Below the pieces are notes generated by a model, which did no database searches, had not been told where the DNA came from, and saw only the letters and a list, made by a program, of their open reading frames with translations. DNA of 64,000 nt from positions 48,609 to 112,608 of the forward strand of contig CAZRSF010000009.1 of assembly GCA_964602655.1 (NCBI GenBank), written 5' to 3'. Of this stretch, positions 17,742-27,041 are shown piece after piece. This DNA comes from Moduliflexus sp964602655. Its GTDB lineage: Bacteria > Moduliflexota > Moduliflexia > Moduliflexales > Moduliflexaceae. Each line of letters begins with the position of its first letter. Within the stretch, counting starts at the first letter, position 1. The translations under genes were made by a program, and so were the position numbers.

Positions 17742-20306
17742 TTATGATACTTTGAACACTTGAACCATACTGTCAAGCATTTCGGATTGTTTCACCAAAT
17801 CATTGGCGGTCTGGCTGGAAATGATCATAATGTCATGCAGCAGATGTTCGGCAATGATTTCCATCGCATCCATCGCTTCGACGATTTGCGCCGAATTCGA
17901 ATGCAATTCATCTGTTTGCTGAGAAATATTCCCGATTCGTTCGGCCATGTGCTGCATATTTTTTTCGATTTCCGAAGAATTCTGGTTCTGTTGGATGCTC
18001 GCCTGATTGATCTCAGCGGACATCGCCTGGCTATTCTCTATCGCCAGCACGACCTGCGTAATATCTTCTTCCTGTTGTTGAATCAGCCCATTGACCTGCG
18101 ACACCATATTCGTCACGCTGTCCATCGAGGCGCTGATCAATTGGCTGCTGACGGCGGTATCCTGTACGACTTTGGCGGTGCTGGCGGCGCGTTCGGACGA
18201 ATTTGTGGCGCGCTCCAGAATCGTATCTAATGCCTCTTTGACCGCGCTGGCTAATCCCATCCCCTGTTCGGCCTTTTTCAAGCCATCGTTCATGTGCTTG
18301 ACGCCTTCTTCGGTTTTCTTGCGCAACGTATGAATCAGCGCGCTGATCCGTTGGGTCGAATTTTTCGTGCGCAACGCGAGTTCTTTGATCTCATCCGCCA
18401 CCACCGCAAACCCGCGTCCGTGCGAACCCGCCTGCGCTGAAATAATCGAAGCGTTTAAGGCTAAAAGTGAGGTCTGTTCCGTCACTTCATCCACAATATC
18501 GAGAATCGAACTCACCTGCTCGCCCCAGGAATTGACTTCTTGAATAATCTGCGCTGTATTCGAAACGGCGCGCTTCAGATCCCACATGCCTTCAATGGAC
18601 ACGTCAACCGCTTCTTGTCCTTTGCGAGCGGCTTCGCGCGTGTCGTTGGCAAGTTGCAGGGACAGGACGGCATTATCAGAAACATCTTTCAATGACGTGT
18701 CAATACGCTGCATGGCGGTTGCTGTCTGCCGCGCCACGCCCTCTAAGTCGCCGATATGCTCGGACATATCCCTGGCGGACGTTCCGATCTGTTCGACCGA
18801 AAACAGCACGGTTTGCAGATTTCCGGCCAAATGCCCGATGCTTTTCGTGACTTCCTGACGGCTGGAGCGAGTTTGATGGATCGCAGAGAGCGCCTCTTGC
18901 GCAGACGATGAGAGATCGTTGGTATTTTCACCAATCAGCCTGATAAATTCATCAATCCGCTTTACTGATTCAGTCGTATGATCCGCCGAGGTGGACTGTT
19001 GTTCGATCCGCCGCGTTAAGGATTCGATTTCCCGAAGAATCGCATCCGCCGTCACGCCGACAGTCGAAGACGACGCTTGCACCTGCGCGGAGATCGCCCG
19101 CAATTGCTGAATCATCCGATTCAATTGCTGCGCTAACATACCGAATTCATCATGGCTGCTCACCGTAACGCTCCGGCGTAAATCGCCTTCGGACGCCAAA
19201 CCGATGACACTGACGATGTTTTGGATGGTGTGGATCGTGCGGCGGCTGAACATGTATGAAAGCAGAAACGCGGCCGACACAGAGATCGCCCCGAAAATCA
19301 GCACCGTTGTGAAAATTCCTTGTAATTCGTCGCGCTCTAATTTTTGCGAGAGACTGACCGAAATGGCGCCGACCGTCTCGGCGCGATGTTTAATGAGGCA
19401 TTGTCCTTGAAAATACGATTGATCGCCGATTTCAATCGAATAGATGGAGAGTCGCTGTTCGGTCTGTTGGTATAACGTATCACACACAACGGATTGAGAT
19501 GCCGTCTCTGTTGAAAGCGTCTTGTGCGTTCGAAGCGTACCCAACGCTAAAAGATCGCCCGCAAACAGATTGACTTCGGTTTTGCTGAGCGACGCATACC
19601 GCTCAATATCTTCTTGTTTGTACGCAATTTCGCCAACCATCACGCCGACTTTTTGATTTTGGCGGTAGAGCGGGGCTTCAATCGAAAAAAAGAGAGAAGA
19701 CGCATTCGAAAGCAGCGTGACCGTTGTGACATCAGGAATCTCTCCGGTATATCGAGTAGGAATCTCCGGGGAAAGCGGACGATCCGGAATCTGTGCGCCG
19801 GTAAACATCATGGATGAAATTTCGGATGTATTATCGAGAGGGAAATAGGTGTCTTGCCCGGTTGACGATTTCAAATAGGCGCCGATATGTTCTTCCTCGG
19901 CATTGCGTTGAAAAACTAATAATAAACGCCCGTCTTTCGTAAAAAACATGAGCCGATTGATGGCGCTGATCGACCCGAAATCTTTGACCGAGCGAGCAAG
20001 AGAGACTAAATACGACACGACGAATTGCCGCGAGCCGATCTCTTCCTCATTTTGATTATAGACAGAGGCCGTCCAGGCTGCCGTTGTCTCGCGCGAGAGG
20101 AATTCGTCGAATTGCGCCGTATAATTTTTGACACGCGCATAGAGATCATCCAGAATAATATCAAAGGCGATCTGAATGCTATTGCGAGAGGCGCGTTGTT
20201 GACTTGCTCTGGCAAGCAGATAGTATCCGGTGGAGGTTCCGATCGTGGTCAATACGACCAAAAATAGACATAAAAACAACACTTTCGCCTGAATCGTCAC
20301 TCTCAT
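17742..20306 (-). CDS. Methyl-accepting chemotaxis protein
   Basis: Transmembrane chemoreceptor of 854 residues. Membrane helix 1 is at about 8-30 (VLFLCLFLVVLTTIGT). A periplasmic sensor of about 300 residues follows, then membrane helix 2 (TTVLIFGAISVSAAFLLSYM), one HAMP, and a long signalling domain with tip EQTSLLALNASIISAQAG and GFAVVADEIKELALRTKNS. The sensor matches that of the receptor at 8732-11200 in several blocks: RxxIxIAFxxxxDDL after helix 1, YTGEIPDVTTVTL, YASLSKTEVNLFAG and YFQGQCLI. The two therefore probably sense related ligands. No CheR pentapeptide is seen. No che genes are in the window. Confidence 0.92.
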   Translation of the reverse strand: MRVTIQAKVLFLCLFLVVLTTIGTSTGYYLLARASQQRASRNSIQIAFDIILDDLYARVKNYTAQFDEFLSRETTAAWTASVYNQNEEEIGSRQFVVSYLVSLARSVKDFGSISAINRLMFFTKDGRLLLVFQRNAEEEHIGAYLKSSTGQDTYFPLDNTSEISSMMFTGAQIPDRPLSPEIPTRYTGEIPDVTTVTLLSNASSLFFSIEAPLYRQNQKVGVMVGEIAYKQEDIERYASLSKTEVNLFAGDLLALGTLRTHKTLSTETASQSVVCDTLYQQTEQRLSIYSIEIGDQSYFQGQCLIKHRAETVGAISVSLSQKLERDELQGIFTTVLIFGAISVSAAFLLSYMFSRRTIHTIQNIVSVIGLASEGDLRRSVTVSSHDEFGMLAQQLNRMIQQLRAISAQVQASSSTVGVTADAILREIESLTRRIEQQSTSADHTTESVKRIDEFIRLIGENTNDLSSSAQEALSAIHQTRSSRQEVTKSIGHLAGNLQTVLFSVEQIGTSARDMSEHIGDLEGVARQTATAMQRIDTSLKDVSDNAVLSLQLANDTREAARKGQEAVDVSIEGMWDLKRAVSNTAQIIQEVNSWGEQVSSILDIVDEVTEQTSLLALNASIISAQAGSHGRGFAVVADEIKELALRTKNSTQRISALIHTLRKKTEEGVKHMNDGLKKAEQGMGLASAVKEALDTILERATNSSERAASTAKVVQDTAVSSQLISASMDSVTNMVSQVNGLIQQQEEDITQVVLAIENSQAMSAEINQASIQQNQNSSEIEKNMQHMAERIGNISQQTDELHSNSAQIVEAMDAMEIIAEHLLHDIMIISSQTANDLVKQSEMLDSMVQVFKVS

Positions 20307-20542
20307 ACCATGTTTTTTCCCTTCAGAAGAGGAGGCGTGAAAAATGCAATAATAGAATAAAGTTATTGTTAAAGAAGTTCAGCGGTTTGTCAATGAAGAA
20401 ATGCAGGTTTTTTCGCGCGACTCCGTATATCAAAAAATTTCATTTTTTCAAGGGAACGAAGAGAACGCGTTCGCTCTTGTTGAGGGGGATCGGAGCGAGA
20501 ATAATACCGTATATTCGGCTGTATCGCCCTCAATTTCAGGGA

Positions 20543-21352
20543 TTACTTCTCATGTTGCTTGACGTGTTCGGCGAGTTGTTGCAGATAATCGCTGCGCGTA
20601 TAGCTGGTATTACCTTTCCAGTGCTGCAAGGCGACCTGTTGGCGCGTGTTCAAAATGATTTGCAGCGGCGTCAATCCTTCATCATAATACCGGATCGCAT
20701 TGTGTTCCACCTCTTGTTTGGACGCGGCGTCGCGCTGCGTAAAAAAGCGTTGAAACAACTCCATTTTTTCGTGTTCATCGCGCGCCTGTTCGCTCAACGC
20801 GAGCAACTGCGCTGTCAAGGCGTCCGCCGGATCGCGAAACTCCATCGCGGCGTCGAAATGCTGCGCCGGATCGAAGCGCTGTGCGTCCTCAAGATTGAAG
20901 AGCCGGTTGATCACGCTGAAATACCAGAGTTTGGCAGCGTTTCTGGGGAGATGTTTGTCGAAAAATGTGATGGCGGTCAACGCGCGCTCGATGGAAGGGA
21001 TGTCGAGCCACAATTTCCGTTCCTGATCGAACGCAAACGAGCCTAAAATCAGCGGCGGTTTGAGATCGGGCACACGCTTACGGAATTGTAGATGGCTTGT
21101 TTCGCCGGTATAAAGCCAATCCCAGCGGGATTGATTCGCGTCGGGCGCGAGGCATTTCAATTTGCCGAAGATATTGAAAATTTTGGTCGGTTTCAGCGCC
21201 TCGTAATAGATGCGGATCGGCTGGAAAATTTCGCCGGTCGCGGTATAGCAGACGTTATCGGCGCCAGCGGTCAACGGCGCGGACGAAGGCTGCTCGCGTT
21301 GCAGCTTGCGTTCGCGCTCTTTTTTTCTGAGTGTTCGGAGTTTTTTATTCAT
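20543..21352 (-). CDS. Unrecognised protein coupled to VapC
   Basis: 269 residues from ATG 21352, which overlaps the stop of vapC by four bases (ATGA), so translation is coupled. The N terminus is very basic (MNKKLRTLRKKERERKLQRE). The centre has IRIYYEALKPTKIFNIFG, with a cysteine in the next few residues. The C-terminal half is helical and charged (ALSEQARDEHEKMELFQRFF). No membrane segment or known catalytic motif. The basic N terminus suggests nucleic-acid or ribosome contact, which would suit a toxin-linked gene, but this is conjecture. The frame starting TTG 21361 is not preferred. Confidence 0.72.
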   Translation of the reverse strand: MNKKLRTLRKKERERKLQREQPSSAPLTAGADNVCYTATGEIFQPIRIYYEALKPTKIFNIFGKLKCLAPDANQSRWDWLYTGETSHLQFRKRVPDLKPPLILGSFAFDQERKLWLDIPSIERALTAITFFDKHLPRNAAKLWYFSVINRLFNLEDAQRFDPAQHFDAAMEFRDPADALTAQLLALSEQARDEHEKMELFQRFFTQRDAASKQEVEHNAIRYYDEGLTPLQIILNTRQQVALQHWKGNTSYTRSDYLQQLAEHVKQHEK

Positions 21353-21759
21353 GCGACCCAATTTTCTATAATCAGGCCGTCAATATGCCTGAAATGATCG
21401 TCATTCGTGACTAAAATCAGATCGTGCGCTCTGGCAATCGCGGCAATCCAAATGTCATTCGTCGGAATCGGCCTGCCGTTGCGCCGCAACTGAGCGAAAA
21501 TCTCGCTATACGCATGAGCAGCCAATGAATCGACCATGAGAATATCGCTGATAATGGCAAGCAGATTTTCATATACGCCCGTGAGTTTCTTTCGGCGCGT
21601 CTCGTCTGAAATAACGGCAACACCGGCGAGCAATTCGCCTTGCGTAATGACAGAAACCATTATTTCGGCATCAGGCGGCAAATTGCGTAACCGCTGAATG
21701 ACTTCAGGCCGCTGTTGCTCGATATAACTGCAATGATCGGTATCCAGAAGATATTTCAT
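21349..21759 (-). CDS. vapC: VapC-type PIN-domain toxin
   Basis: PIN-domain ribonuclease, 136 residues from ATG 21759 (MKYLLDTDHCSYIEQ). The acidic metal-binding residues are in LLDTDH, TQGELLAG, TNDIWIAA and TNDDHF. VapC toxins cut tRNA or rRNA when freed from antitoxin. The start overlaps the antitoxin stop by four bases (ATGA), and its own stop overlaps the next gene the same way, making a tightly coupled trio. Confidence 0.9.
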   Translation of the reverse strand: MKYLLDTDHCSYIEQQRPEVIQRLRNLPPDAEIMVSVITQGELLAGVAVISDETRRKKLTGVYENLLAIISDILMVDSLAAHAYSEIFAQLRRNGRPIPTNDIWIAAIARAHDLILVTNDDHFRHIDGLIIENWVA

Positions 21760-21995
21760 GACGTCGGCAGTTCCCAAAGTTCCCAATCGATTTGGCGACA
21801 CTTCTGCGCTTCGCTCAAGACGGTATCAGCGTCCTCCGCGCTTGCCGAACCTGCGAATAATTCCAACCATGCCTGCGGCGAGCCTTTTTTCGGAAAGGTT
21901 GGTATGATGTTGACCTCAACATGCAAACCTTCTTGAAATGGCAGCCGTTTTTCGAAACGAATGGTATTGCCATAAACTGTTCCGGTGTAGGTCAT
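21756..21995 (-). CDS. Antitoxin of the AF2212/DUF104-like type
   Basis: 79 residues from ATG 21995, behind a strong ribosome site (aaaggag). The opening MTYTGTVYGNTIRFEKRLPF is followed by QEGLHVEVNIIP. This resembles small beta-barrel antitoxins of the AF2212/DUF104 type, in which a short beta domain precedes a toxin-neutralising C-terminal tail. Here the tail is QKCRQIDWELWELPTS. It overlaps vapC by ATGA. The longer frame to 22103 has no ribosome site. Confidence 0.8.
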   Translation of the reverse strand: MTYTGTVYGNTIRFEKRLPFQEGLHVEVNIIPTFPKKGSPQAWLELFAGSASAEDADTVLSEAQKCRQIDWELWELPTS

Positions 21996-22024
21996 AGGTT
22001 CTCCTTTACGTTCTGCGTTTACAA

Positions 22025-22582
22025 TTACAAGACTTCTTTCAAAAATTTGAGAAATTCGGGTTCGATATCGTTCATCAGGCGGATAATGCGCTGTAAATCG
22101 CACTGATACCCTTTTTCATCGAGGAAACGGTAGAAAAACCGAATGGCCGGCAGCCAGAGAACGTAATCTTCCGGGCGAATTGCCACCTCCCGTACCAAAT
22201 GGTACAAGAGAAAATCTTCGAGTTCATCATATTGCACCATCTCAAGCGTACCGACGTTATGGCGATAGACAAAATTGAGAAATATCTCGATGCAGTAAGG
22301 AAAGGCGTTCGTGTATTTTTCCTGGACGCCTTTGGCGTTCAGCCATTCGAAATAGCGCTCGCCGCAGGCGTGTTCCACCTCGAAATAGAGGTCTTCCCAG
22401 CGGTCGAACTCTTCGCCGTCCGCCAACATGCCGTCCAAGCGCCGCAGTTGTTCCAGCATTGCGTCATCGTTCGGCGTCGTCGGCAGCGCAGTTTCCTGAA
22501 ACGCGATCTGCGCATCGCCAACCGGCACAATCCGATTTTTATTGCGCATTCGCACTTTTGGTTCTTGTTTCGTTTGGCTCAT
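22025..22582 (-). CDS. Unrecognised helical protein
   Basis: 185 residues with a disordered, basic N terminus, then an alpha-helical acidic domain rich in aromatics (FPYCIEIFLNFVYRHNVG, about residue 93; LVREVAIRPEDYVLWLPAIR, about 130). No catalytic pattern. It sits between the TPR/HEAT gene (34 bases upstream) and the antitoxin gene (29 bases downstream), all on the minus strand, so it may be part of the same transcript. Function unknown. Confidence 0.7.
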   Translation of the reverse strand: MSQTKQEPKVRMRNKNRIVPVGDAQIAFQETALPTTPNDDAMLEQLRRLDGMLADGEEFDRWEDLYFEVEHACGERYFEWLNAKGVQEKYTNAFPYCIEIFLNFVYRHNVGTLEMVQYDELEDFLLYHLVREVAIRPEDYVLWLPAIRFFYRFLDEKGYQCDLQRIIRLMNDIEPEFLKFLKEVL

Positions 22583-22616
22583 ATCCTGAATATCCCCACA
22601 GGGAAGTGAAATCGAG

Positions 22617-24956
22617 TCATTCCGTCAACGTGTTTAAGGCTTCCTGCGCGGCAGTCTGAATGTCTGGCGATTCGGATGACCGATCTACGAGGCGCTGCAA
22701 CACGGGAACTCCTTCGGTTGCGCCGATTCTGGCAAGCGTTTCGATGGCTTCGATTCGCAGCAGTTGCGACCGATCGTGTTCGGCAATCGCGGCCAGACCA
22801 TTGACGCCGTCTTTCAAGCGCAACATGCCGATGGCGTGAATCAGGGCGGACAGGAGTTGCAGGTCTTCGGAACGTTCGGCGTGACCGATAAACTGCTTGA
22901 ATCGCGCATACGCTTTGCCGCTGCCGCTTTTGTCATGATAACGCTGCGCCACGAGATCATTGAGCAAATGCACAAGATACGTCCATTCTTCCGGCGCTTG
23001 CAGGTGCGCAATCAAGCGAACCAGTTCGATTTTCACATCCAAATCGTCTTCCGTAAAGAGCGCTTCGCGGAAATTGGCGGACGGCAAGCGGCGCTTGTGT
23101 AACGATTGCACCACATGCAGGCGAATCTGCGGGCTGCTGTCGCGGATCATCTTGAGCAGCGCGCCGGTGGCCTCATCTGTCGGCTGCTGCGAGAAATATC
23201 CGGCAATTTCGAGCCGAATATCGGCATACGGATTCTCCCGCGCCATCGTCAGAATCACCTGATCGGCCAGGCTGTCATCCATCTGAAACAGCGCGTTCAG
23301 CGCTTCCTGTCGAATTTCTTCCTGCTCACGCAGCAGCAATTCCTGAAGCGTCTGAATCGCGAAGCCGGAACCGTTGTAGGCAAATAACGGAATAACATGT
23401 TGATAGATTTCCGGGAAACAGGCAAAATGCGTGAGTTGACGGAGTTCCGGCAGGAGTTCGCTGATGCCATATAATTCGCGCAGCACCCATAAGACGCCGT
23501 TCCAGTCCTCTCGATCCGGCAGATGAAAGGCGCGCATCAGCCCATCCAGCACATCTTTTGCGACAATGCCATGATGCGCGAGGATGACGAGGACGGCGGG
23601 GTATTCCCAAATCGAATGGTCGTGCTGCACAAGCAGGTCTTCGACTTCGCGTTCGTCCAAATCCGAATACATGACCGTCCGAAACGCCTGCCGCGCTTCG
23701 CTGTGCCGTCCGATTTTATGATATAACAACCCCAAATACAAGAACAAATGCGGATTTTGAACGCGAAATGTCGCGAGCTTTTCGAACAGTTCGATCAGCT
23801 TTTCAATCATCGCCGTTTCCAGCGGAAATTCCAGAATCCGGCGATAATAGAGCAGCGCTTTATGAAAATGGCCGATATATTCATTGAGTTTGGCGGTAAT
23901 CAGATACAAACTCATGTCGTCCGGCTCGCGGCGCATGGCGCGTTCGTATTCGCCGAGCATCTCTTTGATCGTTTGTTGAAATTCTCGTTTCGACGTGCCA
24001 TGCTGCTCATACAGCAGGGCGACGATCTGTTTGGTCTGCTCGATGGCGTCGTCGAGTTGGAGTTTGCGCATGTACGAACGAAAGAGGGCGAGACGGATCA
24101 GGACGTGATTCGGTTCGAGACGCAGCGCGGTTTCATAGTTTTTGATCGCCTCGGTCGTGGTGAGCGCGTTGCGGGCATAGACTTCGCCTAACAGAATCTG
24201 CACATCGCTCCGCCCTGGACGTTTCGCCAGCACGTCGCGGCAATAATTCACCACGCGGCCATATTCGCCGCGCTCGTTATGCACTTTTGCCAGGACGGCG
24301 AGCAAATCGGGATGCTGCTTTTCATACGTCAGGCCGGTTTCGGCTTCGGCTTCGGCCAGATCATATTTGCCATGCTGATGATAACATTCGCATAAGGCCG
24401 AGCGCGCCGCAATATTGGCGGGTTCTTGCTCCAAAATGCGCTGATAAATCGGAATGGCATTGTTGGTATGCATAAACTGGTCGTGCAGCAGGTATTGAGA
24501 ATACAAAAATTGGAGCACGCTCTCGTCGTCAGGATGCTCTTTGAAGCACCTCAGTAGCAGCAAGTTGGCAAAATCATCGAACGGGCGGCGTTGAAAGCAG
24601 GCGAGTTTCAGATGTTGATAGCTTTGCGCGTCCAGGCTGTTCAGCAAAAACAGGCGGTCGTATAATTTGAGCGCGTTGTCGAAGCGCTTAGCCTGAAATT
24701 CCCCTTCGGCCAGGAATGAGAGCGTATCCGCATCGGCCAGCCGCCGTTGACAGGCCGCGTCTATCAGCGCGTCGAGTCCCTCGATATTGCGGCGCTCATG
24801 CCAGGCGGTGTACAGCAGACAGTATGCCTCGGAGAGCAGTTCTTTGCTGTCTGGCGACTCAATATGCGCCCAATACCATTCCAGCGCTTCGTCGTCCTGT
24901 CGCTCGGCGGTTATCGCGTTTTTGAGCCGTTCAATCGCGTCGTGATCCATCGCCAT
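22617..24956 (-). CDS. TPR and HEAT repeat scaffold protein
   Basis: 779-residue soluble protein. The first two thirds are tandem tetratricopeptide repeats (for example NIAARSALCECYHQHGKYDL, RSDVQILLGEVYARN, LFLYLGLLYHKIGRHSEARQ). The last third is HEAT-like repeats (QTLQELLLREQEEIRQEALN, LLKMIRDSSPQIRLHVVQSL, LLRIEAIETLARIGATEGV). Such proteins are scaffolds or adaptors. The start is three bases after the stop of the MotB-like gene, so they are co-translated and their products likely interact. No signal peptide. It could start at the third residue instead. Confidence 0.85.
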   Translation of the reverse strand: MAMDHDAIERLKNAITAERQDDEALEWYWAHIESPDSKELLSEAYCLLYTAWHERRNIEGLDALIDAACQRRLADADTLSFLAEGEFQAKRFDNALKLYDRLFLLNSLDAQSYQHLKLACFQRRPFDDFANLLLLRCFKEHPDDESVLQFLYSQYLLHDQFMHTNNAIPIYQRILEQEPANIAARSALCECYHQHGKYDLAEAEAETGLTYEKQHPDLLAVLAKVHNERGEYGRVVNYCRDVLAKRPGRSDVQILLGEVYARNALTTTEAIKNYETALRLEPNHVLIRLALFRSYMRKLQLDDAIEQTKQIVALLYEQHGTSKREFQQTIKEMLGEYERAMRREPDDMSLYLITAKLNEYIGHFHKALLYYRRILEFPLETAMIEKLIELFEKLATFRVQNPHLFLYLGLLYHKIGRHSEARQAFRTVMYSDLDEREVEDLLVQHDHSIWEYPAVLVILAHHGIVAKDVLDGLMRAFHLPDREDWNGVLWVLRELYGISELLPELRQLTHFACFPEIYQHVIPLFAYNGSGFAIQTLQELLLREQEEIRQEALNALFQMDDSLADQVILTMARENPYADIRLEIAGYFSQQPTDEATGALLKMIRDSSPQIRLHVVQSLHKRRLPSANFREALFTEDDLDVKIELVRLIAHLQAPEEWTYLVHLLNDLVAQRYHDKSGSGKAYARFKQFIGHAERSEDLQLLSALIHAIGMLRLKDGVNGLAAIAEHDRSQLLRIEAIETLARIGATEGVPVLQRLVDRSSESPDIQTAAQEALNTLTE

Positions 24957-24959
24957 GTT

Positions 24960-26180
24960 TTATTCCTCGTCCACGCCCAAACTCAATAAGGACGTATTCA
25001 AAAAGACAATCTCGATCCGCCGATTCTGCGAGCGGGCTTCCGGGGATTCTCCCGACGTTTTCGGCTTATATTGCGCGTGACCCACGACGGCGATATGTTC
25101 CGGAGGAATGCCGCGTTCGATAAAATACTGCGCGACGGCCTGGGCGCGGGCGGAGGAGAGTTCCCAATTATTGCGATACTGCGGGTTATCGTCCCGCACC
25201 GGAACATCGTCGGTATGGCCTTCGATCTGAATCAAATCGTATGTGCCGTTTTTGATGGCGATCCGCGCCGCTTCGATCTGCGTATCCAGGCTTTTTCTGA
25301 ATGCGTCTTCGATTTTCACATCGCCGAACCCGAAGAAGATACTCCCCTGCGCTACCGGAATCACGATTTTTTTCTGGAAGGACTCGAGCTTTTTCAATTT
25401 GCCAAGCACCGCCTCCGGCTCGTCGGCCTCGACCTTGAACACCCGCTTCATCTCCAAAATAATCTGATTCCACTGTTCGAGAAAACTGTACAGCGTATCT
25501 ATATTTCCCTCGAAACCGGCTTCTGTCAGCAGTGTTTGATACGATTTCAAGCGGATTTTCTGCTGTTCCCATTCCTGTTTCGCCGGAATTTCCGCAATAT
25601 CCGCATATCCGGCGGTGGTCAGCACCGCGTCATAACGGTCGGCTTTCTGCTGCAATTCAAGCAATTGCTGCCCGGACGCTCCGGCGAGTTTGGCCTGCGC
25701 GGCGGCGGCGGCCTGCGTGTTCTGCCAATCGGCATACATCGGCAGTTCCGTCACGTGACCGTTCCAACCGGTATTGGACAGCACTTGTTTGGTCAAGGCG
25801 GCGTCGCGCCATTCCAATCGCGCCGGAATCTCCTGGACATTCTCATAGCCTGCGGCGGCAAGGCGCTCGCGATACTGTTCGACCTCGGCTTGCAAATCGT
25901 AAATCGTCTGCTCGGCGTCTTGCACCTGCGCCAATCGCGCGCGGAGTTCTTCGACTTCCTGTTGCGTGTCGAGCATCGCTTTTTTGCTCAAGCCGAAAGC
26001 AATCGCCATAAACGCCGTCATCACGACAAAAATCAGCACAAGGGCTGACATGGTATCAATATAACTGATAAATGGGGTCGTATCAAGACCTTCGCGTCGA
26101 AGCATACGTGGCTGGTTCTCCCGTACTGTTCCGCGCCGATTCTGGCGCATCATATCCATTTTCATCGAAACAAAATCCAT
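24960..26180 (-). CDS. MotB/OmpA-like proton-channel stator-type protein with repeated linker
   Basis: 406 residues from ATG 26180 (ggaag just upstream); the longer frame to 26321 has an unlikely N terminus. After a basic N-terminal tail comes SYIDTMSALVLIFVVMTAF, one membrane helix whose Asp42 is placed like the proton-binding Asp of MotB (YADFM pattern). The C-terminal OmpA/MotB peptidoglycan-binding domain (about 290-395) has IEGHTDDVPV, NWELSSARAQAVAQYFIERG and VVGHAQYKP. Between them is a linker of about four 40-residue repeats (AGYENVQEIPARLEW, AGYADIAEIPAKQEW and two weaker copies). No MotA/TolQ-like partner is adjacent, and no flagellar genes are in the window. Confidence 0.87.
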   Translation of the reverse strand: MDFVSMKMDMMRQNRRGTVRENQPRMLRREGLDTTPFISYIDTMSALVLIFVVMTAFMAIAFGLSKKAMLDTQQEVEELRARLAQVQDAEQTIYDLQAEVEQYRERLAAAGYENVQEIPARLEWRDAALTKQVLSNTGWNGHVTELPMYADWQNTQAAAAAQAKLAGASGQQLLELQQKADRYDAVLTTAGYADIAEIPAKQEWEQQKIRLKSYQTLLTEAGFEGNIDTLYSFLEQWNQIILEMKRVFKVEADEPEAVLGKLKKLESFQKKIVIPVAQGSIFFGFGDVKIEDAFRKSLDTQIEAARIAIKNGTYDLIQIEGHTDDVPVRDDNPQYRNNWELSSARAQAVAQYFIERGIPPEHIAVVGHAQYKPKTSGESPEARSQNRRIEIVFLNTSLLSLGVDEE

Positions 26181-26415
26181 CTTCCGGCGATACTTAGATG
26201 TGTGTTGCGAAGATTTGATGATAGATGGCAAGAAAAATGTATCGAAAAACACAGAAAGACGCAGAAGATGGGTTTTCAGAAGATTGCGAAGAGAGTCTGA
26301 ATGTGAAAATTCGCTTGACAACCCGCTTGCGACTGCCTATCAATATCTTCGACGCATCGAATACAATAACGAGTTCATCAATACGTAGCTGGAATTTAAA
26401 AAAGGAGGAATTGCG

Positions 26416-27000
26416 ATGAAACGATGGAGTCTCTTCGTCATTTTTACATCATGCGTATGTCTCGCCACAACCGCGTTTGCCGGGAAAAACCGCACGGTCG
26501 AATTGCAGGACGGCACCGTTCTTCAAGCGGAAATCGTCTCAGTACAAGATGAGGTGTACACCTTGAAAACGGAACATCTCGGCACGATTCAGGTGAAGGC
26601 CGAAGATATTCGGAACATTCAGTTTTCAGAACATGACACCACCGCGTCGCCGGAAAAACCGACGAAACCGGCTGCCGTCAAGGCATCCCCCGCCGCCACC
26701 AAATCCGTTACGCCCTCAGCAACAGCGAATGCGTCTGAAAATGCCAATCACAAGGAAACAGTCCAAACACTGCAAGCGAGCATGATGGAGGATCAAGACA
26801 TTTTCAACCTCATTCTTTCGCTTCAGGAAGACCCGGCGATGCAAGCGGTACTGAGCGATCCGGAATTGATGAATGCCATCAATTCGCTGGACATTTCGGC
26901 GTTGATGAGCAATCAAAAATTTCAGAAGTTGTTCCAGCATCCGACCGTTCGCGCGATTATCGAAAAAGAGCAGAAACAGCCCAAAATCAAGATCGAATAG
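26416..27000 (+). CDS. Secreted protein with a short beta-type motif
   Basis: 194 residues with a signal peptide (MKRWSLFVIFTSCVCLATTA, cleavage near AFA) and a strong ribosome site (aaaaggagg). The mature N terminus ELQDGTVLQAEIVSVQDEVY, then TLKTEHLGTIQVK, is a small beta unit also seen in exported proteins of many Gram-negatives. A Pro/Ala/Ser/Thr-rich spacer (about 80-112) follows, then a helical C terminus (DIFNLILSLQEDPAMQAVLS and three similar turns). It is divergent from the MotB-like gene and convergent with the TerB-like gene. Function unknown; its place in the cluster suggests an envelope role. Confidence 0.8.
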   Translation: MKRWSLFVIFTSCVCLATTAFAGKNRTVELQDGTVLQAEIVSVQDEVYTLKTEHLGTIQVKAEDIRNIQFSEHDTTASPEKPTKPAAVKASPAATKSVTPSATANASENANHKETVQTLQASMMEDQDIFNLILSLQEDPAMQAVLSDPELMNAINSLDISALMSNQKFQKLFQHPTVRAIIEKEQKQPKIKIE

Positions 27001-27008
27001 CGCTATCC

Positions 27009-27033
27009 TTGTCAGGATTTAAAACCCTGACAA
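27009..27033. terminator. TTGTCAGG-type palindrome, convergent site
   Basis: Arms ttgtcagg / cctgacaa around a TTTAAAA-rich centre, followed on the plus strand by a T-run (27036-27043). Located between two convergent genes. It shares the design gtcagg-gtttaaa-ccctgac with 40560-40590 and, more loosely, 43591-43620. Confidence 0.7.
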
Positions 27034-27041
27034 AGATTTTT

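Noticed and set aside
20204..21046. Plus-strand open frame of 280 codons
   Set aside because: Shadow of the minus-strand 20543-21352 gene running into the chemoreceptor start; no ribosome site or family likeness.
25071..26048. Long plus-strand open frame of 325 codons opposite the MotB-like gene
   Set aside because: It is the mirror of a clear MotB/OmpA gene, has no ribosome site, and its composition is that of an antisense shadow.
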